A stretch of 64,000 nt of DNA from Nanosyncoccus sp963540965 (GTDB lineage Bacteria; Patescibacteriota; Saccharimonadia; Saccharimonadales; Saccharimonadaceae): NCBI GenBank assembly GCA_963540965.1, contig CAUTSA010000001.1:1-64000 (forward strand), given 5' to 3'. The notes beneath the pieces are model-generated. The model searched no databases, was not told the origin of the DNA, and was given only the letters and a program-made list of their open reading frames with translations. The position numbers and the translations under genes were made by a program. Numbering within the stretch: position 1 is the first letter of the stretch; every line of letters begins with the position of its first letter. Positions 32,062 to 39,692 of the stretch are shown in pieces.

Positions 32062-33795
32062 ATGCCAAAAAAATCCCTTCAAATCAGAAATTACTCCTTT
32101 GATCAAAGTACGATTAATAACTTGGCTACAGCAGATCATTTGGAAGAAAACTGGCCAGTGGTATACCAGATTTATAATAATCAACAGATTTACATTGGCG
32201 AAACAACAAACCTTAAAAACCGCATGAGTCAACACCTTGCGAATGCTGAAAAATCAAGTTTAAAACATGGTTCTTTAAAAGTAGTTTTTGATGAAACATT
32301 TAATAAAAGCGCCGCGCTTGATTTAGAATCTTACTTAATCCAGTATTTTAGTGGAGACGGAAAATTTAGGGTACTAAATCGAAATGATGGAATGTGTGAT
32401 CGTGATTATTATGGTAGAGAGAACTACCGTAAAACTTTCGAAGAGATCTGGAATAGGCTACGTGAATTAAAAATAGCTGACAAGACTATTTCTGAAATTA
32501 ACAACTCTGAATTATTTAAATTCTCCCCATACAAAAACCTAAACTTTGAACAACTAAATGTGGTGACCGAAATAGTTCAAAATATTGATGAGGCGATTAC
32601 TGGCAACACAAAAAGTCTTTCAGTTATAGACGGCGATGCGGGGACCGGCAAAACGATTGTCATTATGTATCTTGCAAAATTACTGGCTGACCTTCAATCA
32701 TTCGACAATAAAAATGATGATATTGATGATGAATCCAATTTTAATATCTTCTTTGAGCTCGAAAATATTAATCAAAAATTTAAGAATAAAAGTATTGCCT
32801 TGGTGATTCCACAACCATCACTTTGCGGAAGGATTCGGAAAATTTTCGACAAGATTGATCTTGGTGACGCTAATATTAAGATTTTTTCACCAATTCAATT
32901 TGGTAAAAGTAACGATGATTTTGACATTACACTAGTAGACGAGGCCCACCTTCTAAAGGTTGGTGTGACTGGAACGTTAGGCAAGCAAGTTCATGAAATA
33001 GACCAGAAAATATTTGGCAATACCGACATACACTCGGAACTAGAGTGGATTATGGCAAAATCCAAAAATGTTGTTATGGTTTTTAGCGATCAGCAGCGAA
33101 TTCGCCCAGCTAATATTAGCAAGAGTGATATTTTAAAATATTCTGACGAATACAATATGCGCGAATACTGGCTCAAAACTCAGATGCGCTCGCTTGGTGG
33201 TAAAAAGTACATAGACTACATTCATGATATTTTATCTAATGATCTTAGGCCAACACAAAAGGAAATCTTTAAGGATTTTGAAGCTAAAATATTTACCAAT
33301 ATTCAGGATTTTGTCGCTGCGATGCAAAAGAGAGAATCCGAGTATGGACTTTCACGCATGGTTGCAGGCTTTGCTTGGAAGTGGAGTTCCAAAGAAGACA
33401 AACGCGAATATGATATCAGAATTGATGGCATGGAATTTCGTTGGAATAGTACTCAAAATAACTGGATTGGCTCAAAAAACGCACCAGAAGAAGTCGGTAG
33501 TATTTATACGGTGCAGGGTGATGATTTAAATTATGTGGGAATTATTATTGGAAATGACCTGCTGTATCGTAATGGAAAACTAATTTTTAATCGTGAAGCC
33601 TGTGCAGACTCTGGAGCCATGAAGAGAAGTCAGCGCCAAGTTGCGAACAATGAACAGATTAGCGAAGACGATATGCTCGAACAGATCCTAAGAACATACC
33701 GCATTCTAATGAACCGTGCTGTAAAAGGCGTCTATATTTACGCATGCGATGAAGAACTAAGCAAGTATTTAGCAAATTATTTTGATAAAATATAG
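32062..33795 (+). CDS. GIY-YIG nuclease domain fused to DUF2075 helicase-like ATPase
   Basis: A 577-residue protein. Residues about 31-110 are a GIY-YIG domain: VVYQIYNNQQIYIGETTNLKNRMSQHL contains the two Tyr-containing strands and the catalytic Arg. From about residue 190 it is a DUF2075/Schlafen-like superfamily 1 ATPase: VIDGDAGTGKTIVIMYL (Walker A), ITLVDEAHLL (Walker B), VVMVFSDQQR (motif III), QMRSL, and near the C-terminus VGSIYTVQGDDLNYVGIIIG (motif V/VI) with YRILMNRAVKGVYIY. It begins 1 bp after the MazG-like gene. The nuclease-helicase layout plus a nucleotide hydrolase suggests an anti-phage or nucleic-acid surveillance role; that is inference. Confidence 0.87.
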   Translation: MPKKSLQIRNYSFDQSTINNLATADHLEENWPVVYQIYNNQQIYIGETTNLKNRMSQHLANAEKSSLKHGSLKVVFDETFNKSAALDLESYLIQYFSGDGKFRVLNRNDGMCDRDYYGRENYRKTFEEIWNRLRELKIADKTISEINNSELFKFSPYKNLNFEQLNVVTEIVQNIDEAITGNTKSLSVIDGDAGTGKTIVIMYLAKLLADLQSFDNKNDDIDDESNFNIFFELENINQKFKNKSIALVIPQPSLCGRIRKIFDKIDLGDANIKIFSPIQFGKSNDDFDITLVDEAHLLKVGVTGTLGKQVHEIDQKIFGNTDIHSELEWIMAKSKNVVMVFSDQQRIRPANISKSDILKYSDEYNMREYWLKTQMRSLGGKKYIDYIHDILSNDLRPTQKEIFKDFEAKIFTNIQDFVAAMQKRESEYGLSRMVAGFAWKWSSKEDKREYDIRIDGMEFRWNSTQNNWIGSKNAPEEVGSIYTVQGDDLNYVGIIIGNDLLYRNGKLIFNREACADSGAMKRSQRQVANNEQISEDDMLEQILRTYRILMNRAVKGVYIYACDEELSKYLANYFDKI

Positions 33796-33976
33796 CCTTA
33801 TATGTACTAAACGGTTCGCCTAAAGACACTTATCGATTTTAGATTTGTGGTATGTATTTTGTAGAACAGGGGCCAGTAGCCTCGTATTCTCGATCCGTTA
33901 TATTGCCCAGGCGAATCCGGATATTTATGATGACCGTTTACTTGTAAAAATTGTTCCGTAAAACGAACAATATAAA

Positions 33977-34096
33977 ATGCCAAAAGAAATACCCTACAAG
34001 AACGCAAAGTTAATGTATTTCGTTGAAGATATCGATAGTAAAGAAAAGTTAGTCGAAATAATAGAAGCGACCGTAATAGGACTAGATAGTGAATAA
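33977..34096 (+). pseudogene. 39-codon fragment resembling the start of a 3'-5' exonuclease
   Basis: MPKEIPYKNAKLMYFVEDID is followed by KLVEIIEATVIGLDSE and TAA. VIGLDSE resembles the first motif (V-x-G-x-D-x-E-W) of DEDD-type 3'-5' exonucleases, and the preceding helix is in the right place; a Trp occurs a few codons after the stop. A chance match cannot be excluded. Confidence 0.3.
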
Positions 34097-34246
34097 TACG
34101 CCTGGAGTGCATCTCTAACTGGAAAGAGGAGTATAATAAAATCACTAAACCGAACCACGCTTATAACTTATAGCACACCTCTAGATTAAAAGAAAAGTAT
34201 AATGAAATGCCCCCGTATTTAAGAAGGCTAGAACCCGACGAATAGA

Positions 34247-34273
34247 TACCGATTATTGCTCGATAACTTGAAA
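34247..34273 (+). repeat. 27-nt dispersed repeat, copy 1
   Basis: Matches 38097-38123 at 23 of 27 positions; all four differences are transitions. The motif can fold as TACCGA/TCGATA with one mismatch around a 7-nt loop. Confidence 0.5.
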
Positions 34274-34422
34274 ATTGAATAAGAGTGGAGGTTTTGACAC
34301 AAAACGATGAAATATTTAAATATGACCATTTTTCATATTATTTAGCACGTATTAAAATTATGTTAAAGACTCATAGCTTTAAAAAGGAGTGAATTGATGA
34401 AAGAAAAAAGAGAGACCACAAG

Positions 34423-35106
34423 ATGGCCGTGAACAAATATAGACAACGTCGATTCAACGACGATGTGAATATACAACGAAAAATAGAAGAGAAATTATTC
34501 GAAGAGTACGCAGGTGGTCAGAAAATCATGCCAATGCCATCACTGAATGAGGCGTTAGCTTCCCAAGATATGGAAAAAGATAGCCAACTCAAAGACGCCA
34601 TGTTTAAAATGATAAACTACTTTAGTGATGATCTGGAACAGATATTGAAACATCAAAAAAATATAAAGTGTTGCCTTCCAGATAACGCGGTCTCTTTCAT
34701 AATTCCATTAGATTTTTATATACCATTAGCTAGCCCTTATAATGCTGTTGCGATTAGACTAACTAATGATGAAATAACTTATGCTACATGTGTTTCGATT
34801 ATTTCGAAAACTACACCAGTCGGTGAATCCGCCGTAAAGACTTCATGTCTTATATCCACCATTTGCAGTAATGATGCATCTATAGCGTCGAAAAATGAAG
34901 CATCAAAAGAGTTCCTAAAAATATATGAGGAAGCTATTTCTGCTTGTAATAACATTATTGCAAGTTTCCAAGCCATTCCATCAAGACATAATCACTATTT
35001 TCATTCCATAACATGCCAATCAGCGCCATCTCGCATTAATTATTTCTCGTTTAGTAGAAGAGCTAAAAAAAATATTAAAAAAAATGACTCTCTATATCCA
35101 CGGTAA
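34423..35106 (+). CDS. hypothetical protein, first gene of an unknown two-gene cassette
   Basis: A 227-residue protein of no recognised family. Residues 1-75 are charged and helical, 90-130 form hydrophobic strands (NAVSFIIPLDFYIPLASPYNAVAIRL), 150-190 are helical with several Cys, and the tail is basic and Ser/His-rich. Its 3' end overlaps the next gene by 23 nt, so they are probably co-translated. A strong AAAAAGGAG lies before an 11-codon frame (34397-34432, MKEKRETTRWP) whose stop overlaps this ATG; either that peptide couples translation or the true gene begins at 34397 with a frameshift. Confidence 0.7.
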   Translation: MAVNKYRQRRFNDDVNIQRKIEEKLFEEYAGGQKIMPMPSLNEALASQDMEKDSQLKDAMFKMINYFSDDLEQILKHQKNIKCCLPDNAVSFIIPLDFYIPLASPYNAVAIRLTNDEITYATCVSIISKTTPVGESAVKTSCLISTICSNDASIASKNEASKEFLKIYEEAISACNNIIASFQAIPSRHNHYFHSITCQSAPSRINYFSFSRRAKKNIKKNDSLYPR

Positions 35107-35773
35107 TGTGCATGGAGAAATATTTCAATGCCACAAGTTAGATGAACAAGAGCTAAACTTTTTTAGAAACCTTCATTTAAATAAATCTTTCTCAGACGAT
35201 AAGATTTTCCAATTAGTTAATAAAATAAACGAAGCAGTAAATACACGATGTTTTGGTAATAATAATGCGGCGATTGTACTTGCTGACAACTTCGTAGAAT
35301 TATCATTAGGATATCTATATTGCGAAATAAGAATAGCAAAAGAAGAAGATTGTACCAAAGTTTATGAGGACTACTCCAAAATAAAAAGTATGAATGAAAT
35401 TTGGGATGCATTGGTAAACCTTTTAAGCTATAGTAGTAAAACTAAACTAAAAAATGACATAGGATTTAATGATTGGATGCGCGATTGCAGAAATAAACGT
35501 GATGATTTGACCCATAGATTTTTGACTAGCGATTTTACAAGTAAAGAATCACTTGAAGCGATTTATTTTTCAGGCGAGTTAATACGCAAATTATGTATAA
35601 TTATAGACAATAAAATAAAATGTCCTGATTACCCAATTTCTGACAAAATGCATTTATTAGCCAGTTCAACGTCATTTATAAAATGGATGCGAGAACATGA
35701 CGAGGCCGAGAGAAATGGCAAAAAATATCCTCACATAAATTTAGCACAAGAAAATGGTGATTTAAAACCATAA
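35084..35773 (+). CDS. hypothetical protein with HEPN-like motif, second gene of the cassette
   Basis: A 229-residue, mostly helical protein. At residues 133-145 it reads RDCRNKRDDLTHR: Arg139-Asp-x3-His144 fits the R-(N/D/H)-x3-H signature of HEPN ribonucleases, and the preceding helix (FVELSLGYLYCEIRIA) and the following one are where HEPN folds place them. Other parts are unrecognised. The gene overlaps its upstream partner by 23 nt. A HEPN protein encoded with a neutralising or sensing partner in a defence island suggests an RNA-cutting abortive-infection or toxin system. That is inferred from one motif and gene order. Confidence 0.65.
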   Translation: MTLYIHGNVHGEIFQCHKLDEQELNFFRNLHLNKSFSDDKIFQLVNKINEAVNTRCFGNNNAAIVLADNFVELSLGYLYCEIRIAKEEDCTKVYEDYSKIKSMNEIWDALVNLLSYSSKTKLKNDIGFNDWMRDCRNKRDDLTHRFLTSDFTSKESLEAIYFSGELIRKLCIIIDNKIKCPDYPISDKMHLLASSTSFIKWMREHDEAERNGKKYPHINLAQENGDLKP

Positions 35774-36170
35774 GTCGCCATTTAGTTTATTATTTCAATT
35801 ATGAATTCAAAAAATTCGAAGTGATGAGTGATATGTAGCGATACTTGCTCGATTATACATAGTAATTAACTGATGCCTGAATCACCCTGAATATAAGTCT
35901 AAGATTAAATTATATTTGAGAAAGACCACCCAACACTAATGCCGTGCGAGTTCTAGGGTAAAGATATGCAGATAAAGGGATTCGAACTTTTGGGAGTTTA
36001 TAGGTCTACTAGAGCCGTAGGGACTCAAAACAGTGGCAATGAAAAAATAAAAGAGATACAAATATCAATGGTGCTGTCTGAATAATGCAATTCGTCAACA
36101 ATAATAACAATTCGTGCGAGGCAAAACGAAAAAAGCGTGGTTTTTGTGAGGAAGTGTTGATTTTTGAACA
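35774..36170. other. gene-free interval before the AbiL-like pair
   Basis: About 400 bp without a supported gene. CGATACTTGCTCGATTATAC at 35840-35859 weakly resembles the repeat at 34250-34267. At about 35959-35985 the minus strand carries a TTCGAATCC motif, as in a tRNA T-arm, but no cloverleaf can be formed. Confidence 0.35.
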
Positions 36171-36184
36171 TTTTGGGGTATAAT
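36157..36184 (+). promoter_or_regulatory. promoter of the AbiL-like pair
   Basis: TTGATT (36157-36162), a 16-nt spacer and TATAAT (36179-36184), 8 nt before the ATG; the mRNA leader would be one or two bases at most. Confidence 0.55.
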
Positions 36185-36192
36185 AGTAGTAT

Positions 36193-37425
36193 ATGGAGAA
36201 TTCAAAGCACTTGTGTCAACTATTAGAAATATCGATTAGGAATTATCGATCTTTCTACGATAAACAAACTATCTCACTTTCTTCTAACGGGATGAACGCA
36301 AACCCAATCACCATTTTACTAGGCGCAAATGCGAGCGGAAAAAGCAATTCAGCAAAAGCTCTCGTGTCTATGTTTAGCTACATCACAACGTCACTCAGAC
36401 CAGATTTTATTCCACCATACAATCCATTCGCATTTTACGAAAAAGCATTAACGGAGCCGACTACGTTTGAAATAATATTTAGACATGATAAAAATTATTA
36501 TATCTATGGGTTCTCTTATGATGCTACACAGATAGTCGAGGAGTACTTACGTGAGAAAAGCGATTCTTCAAAATATCATATTATATTTCATAGAGAACAA
36601 AAGAGCGAGCTAAACTCTAGAGCAATAAATTATGGTTTTGGGAAAAAGTTATTATCAGAAACCAGGAAAGAAACGCTTTTGATAACTAAGGCGCGTGAAG
36701 AAAACAACAAGTATAGCAATATAGTTTTCGATCTTGTCCGCTCAGTTGCATGTTTAATGGGTACGCCTCAAGATCTCAAGGCTATAGCCATAGGTATCAT
36801 TCAGAATAATCCAACTATAAAGGAATCGATAAAAGCATATCTAAAGAAAGCTGATTTTTCTGTAACCGATTTCTTTATTCGTCATGCAATTATTCCAGAA
36901 GAAGCTATAAAACAAATGCCACTCAGTGAAGAGCTTCGCGATGGATTTCGAAAAAATGGAATTTGGTCTATTGGTACAGCTCACTATGTCAGAAATGATG
37001 AGAAGAGCGTAATAAACCAAACCATCTTAGATATAGACGATGAGTCTACAGGTACACAAGAATTTTTCTATGTAATGACACTCATAATCGACACTATCCA
37101 AAAAGGAAACACTTTATTTATTGACGAATTTGCCTCATCGCTACATCCAGATTTAGCTATGGCCATATTAGATATTTTTAAAGATGACAAACATGGAAAG
37201 CTAGTAATCAATACTCATGTCCAACAATTACTATCTGCTTCAGTAGCAGCAAATTCTCCAGAACGTGTAATGTTAGTAGAAAAAGATCATATACTCGGAA
37301 ATACTAAAATAGTTTCCTTAAAAAGCAGAATAAAAAGAACCGATGAAGTCATCGAAAAAAGATATAGAAATAAATTATATGGTGGCGTTCCAGATCTACA
37401 AGATTTTTTGCAAGAGGTAGAATGA
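36193..37425 (+). CDS. AbiLi/RloA-like AAA ATPase
   Basis: A 410-residue ATPase of the AAA_15/AAA_21 class. SIRNYRSFYDKQTISL precedes Walker A GANASGKSN (residues 44-52); ESTGTQEFF resembles the ABC-type signature; TLFIDEFASSLHPDLA is Walker B with the catalytic Glu; VINTHVQQLL is the His switch. It closely follows the ATPase subunit of AbiL and RloA, which act with an RloB-type protein to abort phage infection. Its TGA overlaps the ATG of the next gene (ATGA), and the partner is RloB-like, which confirms the assignment. The gene is intact. What triggers it is not known. Confidence 0.88.
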   Translation: MENSKHLCQLLEISIRNYRSFYDKQTISLSSNGMNANPITILLGANASGKSNSAKALVSMFSYITTSLRPDFIPPYNPFAFYEKALTEPTTFEIIFRHDKNYYIYGFSYDATQIVEEYLREKSDSSKYHIIFHREQKSELNSRAINYGFGKKLLSETRKETLLITKAREENNKYSNIVFDLVRSVACLMGTPQDLKAIAIGIIQNNPTIKESIKAYLKKADFSVTDFFIRHAIIPEEAIKQMPLSEELRDGFRKNGIWSIGTAHYVRNDEKSVINQTILDIDDESTGTQEFFYVMTLIIDTIQKGNTLFIDEFASSLHPDLAMAILDIFKDDKHGKLVINTHVQQLLSASVAANSPERVMLVEKDHILGNTKIVSLKSRIKRTDEVIEKRYRNKLYGGVPDLQDFLQEVE

Positions 37426-37991
37426 AAAAGACACTCCCTACAATTCTATTAATAGGTTGCGAAGGTAAAACCGAAAAGCTTTATTACGATATAGTCGCTA
37501 GACTATATAATATGTCAAACCGCGTAAAGACGTTTGAAGAAGTGGGCGAATTAAAGGGAGTTATAGATTTTTGCTGTGACAAGAAAAAAGAGATCGCAAG
37601 AAATCTAGATATAGAGGAGTCTGAAATTGAAGCTTGGGCAGTATGCGATGATGATGGTAGAAAAACCAAATATAACGAGCTATTGAAATATGCGCAGGAG
37701 CATAATGTAAAGTTAGCGTACTCCAGACCTCAATTTGAATATTATCTAATTCAACATTTTGAGCAATCAAACGAGTATAGAAGGTCTGAAATATTTAAAA
37801 TACTTCGCAAGAACATATCAAACTATAATAAAGGGACTATTGGGGACCTCGAAGAAATAATGACATTAAAACCTGTGGTAATCGAAGTCGCTATATCAAA
37901 TTCTAGAATAAGATCCAAGAAAACAGATAAAGTATTCGTTACGGCACACGTGCTCACGTCGCGCATTATTGAACTAGGGGGAGCATGGTAA
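37422..37991 (+). CDS. RloB/AbiLii-like protein
   Basis: A 189-residue RloB-family protein (PF13707), a TOPRIM-like fold. TILLIGCEGKTEKLYYDIV holds the conserved Glu14; IEAWAVCDDDGR is the acidic metal-binding cluster; LAYSRPQFEYYLIQHF is the characteristic central block. It is probably the nuclease-like effector acting with the ATPase encoded upstream, with which it overlaps by 4 nt. It is slightly shorter than many RloB proteins, but the core motifs are present. Confidence 0.87.
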   Translation: MKKTLPTILLIGCEGKTEKLYYDIVARLYNMSNRVKTFEEVGELKGVIDFCCDKKKEIARNLDIEESEIEAWAVCDDDGRKTKYNELLKYAQEHNVKLAYSRPQFEYYLIQHFEQSNEYRRSEIFKILRKNISNYNKGTIGDLEEIMTLKPVVIEVAISNSRIRSKKTDKVFVTAHVLTSRIIELGGAW

Positions 37992-38471
37992 GCAACCAGT
38001 TAGGTGTGACCGCTCAAACTAGCGTACTTCTAACCGAAAAGGGGCAATATGGCAAAAAACGTCGCCCACTCAAGAAAACTAAGCTCAGCGGGCCAGTACC
38101 GACTACCGCTCGGTAACTTGAAAGCCTCATAATTGAATATAATGATGAGTTTAATTCTCGTGACAATAATAAGTTCAAGTGTATGAAACTAATGGAATCG
38201 CTCGTTCGAGACGCGATAGGTCGTGTAATTATAGCCAATAAAAATCTTAGCGACTTTTTGCAGATTTACTAAAGCTGACAAAAATAGCCGGCTGTGATTT
38301 TATTTTCGATCATAATCGGATGATCTTTCTAGAATAGATTCATATTTTGCACGCCACTTACGATTTTTTGTACGACGGCGACAGTGTCTTTTAGTTCAAT
38401 AGCTAAAGGAGATCTCGTCGAAAAGGGTATTTTGGCACGAAGTATAATTTCGGACCTCGAAATTAACTAAC
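37992..38471. other. gene-free interval between the defence island and tRNA genes
   Basis: About 480 bp. At 38097-38123 it carries the second copy of the 27-nt motif (TACCGA...TCGGTA stem with a 7-nt loop, then ACTTGAAA). A 27-codon frame from 38050 covers it but is not recognised. The rest is featureless. Confidence 0.4.
38097..38123 (+). repeat. 27-nt dispersed repeat, copy 2
   Basis: TACCGA pairs perfectly with TCGGTA around CTACCGC, followed by ACTTGAAA. It pairs with copy 1 at 34247-34273; the two bracket the HEPN-like and AbiL-like cassettes. Confidence 0.5.
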
Positions 38472-38504
38472 AAAAAAAAGTCCTCTTATAAATGGAGAGG
38501 ACCT
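38472..38504 (-). terminator. terminator of the tRNA-Arg/tRNA-Lys unit
   Basis: GTCCTCT/AGAGGAC stem followed on the minus strand by eight T, downstream of both tRNA genes. Confidence 0.85.
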
Positions 38505-38548
38505 TTCAATTTCATCTTTGAACAATGTATTTTGAAGAAAAATACTTT

Positions 38549-38625
38549 TGGTGAGCCGGGTGGGACTCGAACCCACGACACCAAGCTTAAGAGGCTCGTG
38601 CTCTAACCTGCTGAGCTACCGGCCC
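38549..38625 (-). tRNA. tRNA-Lys(CUU)
   Basis: A 77-nt cloverleaf including an encoded CCA. The acceptor stem GGGCCGG/CCGGCTC has one G-U pair; the D-arm reads TAGCTCAG; the anticodon stem CGAGC/GCTTG encloses loop CTCTTAA with anticodon CTT; the T-arm is GTGGGTTCGAGTCCCAC. It lies next to tRNA-Arg in the same orientation and marks the right border of the defence island. Confidence 0.95.
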
Positions 38626-38733
38626 GACTCTTTAATATACTACCACTTTTTTGTGGATTTGTCTATAAAATTTCTGGCCGATGCCTCAGTTGTTTTTTTT
38701 AGAAACCACAACAAAAAGCGGCTCACGCCGATC

Positions 38734-38810
38734 TGGTACACCCGGAGGGACTCGAACCCACGACCCTCTGTTCCGAAGACAGATGCTCTAATCCACTGAG
38801 CTACGGGTGC
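38734..38810 (-). tRNA. tRNA-Arg(UCG)
   Basis: A 77-nt cloverleaf with encoded CCA. The acceptor stem is GCACCCG/CGGGTGT, the anticodon stem TCTGT/ACAGA with loop CTTCGGA gives anticodon TCG, and the T-arm is GTGGGTTCGAGTCCCTC. A U34 Arg tRNA for CGN codons is less usual than the ACG (inosine) version of most bacteria. Confidence 0.95.
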
Positions 38811-38870
38811 AACTGGTTCAAGTTTACCACATCTTGCTCTAGTTTTACAAAAATAAGATAGAATAGAATC

Positions 38871-39404
38871 ATGAATGACTTCTTTCGCTTGACACAAACA
38901 ATCATCACAATCATCATGGCCATTGTGATTATCTTTGGGTTAACGGTGTTCTTTGGAGCGCCATACGTCCCCAGTTTATCTCGCGAACTTTTAAAAATGT
39001 TTAAAAAGCTCTATCCATTATCCAAGAAAGATCTACTAATTGACATGGGGTCGGGCGATGGGGTTGTACTTAAAGTAGCGGCTGGATTTGGCGCAAAGGC
39101 GATCGGGATCGAACTGCACCCAGTTCTCTCATTCTTGTCTCGGATTAGACTACGAAAACTTGACCAGTCTACGAAAGTAGTCTGTCAAAACTACCTAGAT
39201 TTTCCTTTTCCGCCAGAAACAACCGTAGTCTACACTTTTAGCGATTCAAAAGATATCGAAAAAATCTACACAAAAGTAAAATCAGAAGCAAAGAAACTAA
39301 AAAAAGATCTCTATTTTATCTCCAATGGTTTTGAAGTGCCTGGAGTGAAGTATGAAAAAACATATTCCTCATTTTACCTTTATAAAGTTACGGCAGAAAA
39401 ATAG
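38871..39404 (+). CDS. membrane-anchored class I SAM-dependent methyltransferase
   Basis: A 177-residue protein with an N-terminal membrane helix (about residues 8-30) and a Rossmann methyltransferase core: LLIDMGSGDGVVLKVAAGFGAKAIGIEL covers SAM motifs I and II, and VVYTFSDSKDIEKIYTKV follows. The acceptor is unknown; the fold and anchor resemble small methyltransferases acting on membrane or lysine substrates. TAGAAT (38859-38864) lies 6 nt before the ATG with no Shine-Dalgarno, the leaderless layout. Confidence 0.85.
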   Translation: MNDFFRLTQTIITIIMAIVIIFGLTVFFGAPYVPSLSRELLKMFKKLYPLSKKDLLIDMGSGDGVVLKVAAGFGAKAIGIELHPVLSFLSRIRLRKLDQSTKVVCQNYLDFPFPPETTVVYTFSDSKDIEKIYTKVKSEAKKLKKDLYFISNGFEVPGVKYEKTYSSFYLYKVTAEK

Positions 39405-39413
39405 TAACATAAC

Positions 39414-39438
39414 AAAAAAGTCCCCCAATCGGGAACTT
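39414..39438 (-). terminator. intrinsic terminator
   Basis: AAGTTCCC/GGGGGACTT-type stem followed on the minus strand by TTTTTTG; it overlaps the last codon of the 29-codon basic gene. Confidence 0.8.
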
Positions 39439-39526
39439 ATTTGTTGTGTTTGCGTTTCTCGCTGTGCTTATGGTTATTGTTACGATTAAGCTTGGAAATC
39501 ACAATCTTCTTTTTCTTAACTGCCAT
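39437..39526 (-). CDS. tiny highly basic protein, 29 residues
   Basis: A 29-codon frame with 10 Lys, 3 Arg and several Asn/His (MAVKKKKIVISKL at the start, HKHSEKRKHNK at the end). AAAGAAAGG lies 6-7 nt before the ATG and a terminator follows at once, so the unit is complete: Shine-Dalgarno, ORF, terminator. Size and charge resemble small ribosome-associated or ribosomal extension proteins, but no family is recognised. Confidence 0.6.
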   Translation of the reverse strand: MAVKKKKIVISKLNRNNNHKHSEKRKHNK

Positions 39527-39663
39527 ATTAGCCTTTCTTTAATCTGTTATATTTTAACATAAACTTACAGCGGTGACTAGTCTTAGCTTGAGTTGAGCGA
39601 TATTTTACCTTAGCTTGGGCTAAAAGTGGAGACTGATTCTAGTAAATACGTATCATAAAACAG

Positions 39664-39690
39664 AAAGCCCCAGCACGAAGCTGGGGTAAG
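39664..39690 (-). terminator. intrinsic terminator
   Basis: ACCCCAGC/GCTGGGG(C) stem with TTTCTGTTTT on the minus strand, 3' of the 186-codon gene. Confidence 0.8.
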
Positions 39691-39692
39691 TT

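Larger units (their letters stand above)
33796..34396. other. degraded interval between defence cassettes
   Basis: About 600 bp without an intact recognised gene. It contains a 39-codon frame (listed separately), several TATAAT-like boxes and, at 34247-34273, a 27-nt motif repeated at 38097-38123 with four transitions. GGGGCCAGTA near 33871 also recurs at 38091-38098. It looks like decayed cassette-boundary DNA. Confidence 0.45.

Noticed and set aside
33807..34145. A 112-codon minus-strand frame after the DUF2075 gene
   Set aside because: Composition is erratic with no ribosome site or recognisable motif; the plus strand holds the more protein-like 39-codon fragment.
35955..36010. A tRNA gene suggested by TTCGAATCC on the minus strand
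   Set aside because: The T-stem does not pair and no acceptor or anticodon arm can be formed.
38548..38897. Open frames on both strands across 38.5-38.9 kb
   Set aside because: They are translations through the tRNA-Lys and tRNA-Arg genes and their flanks, a common artefact.
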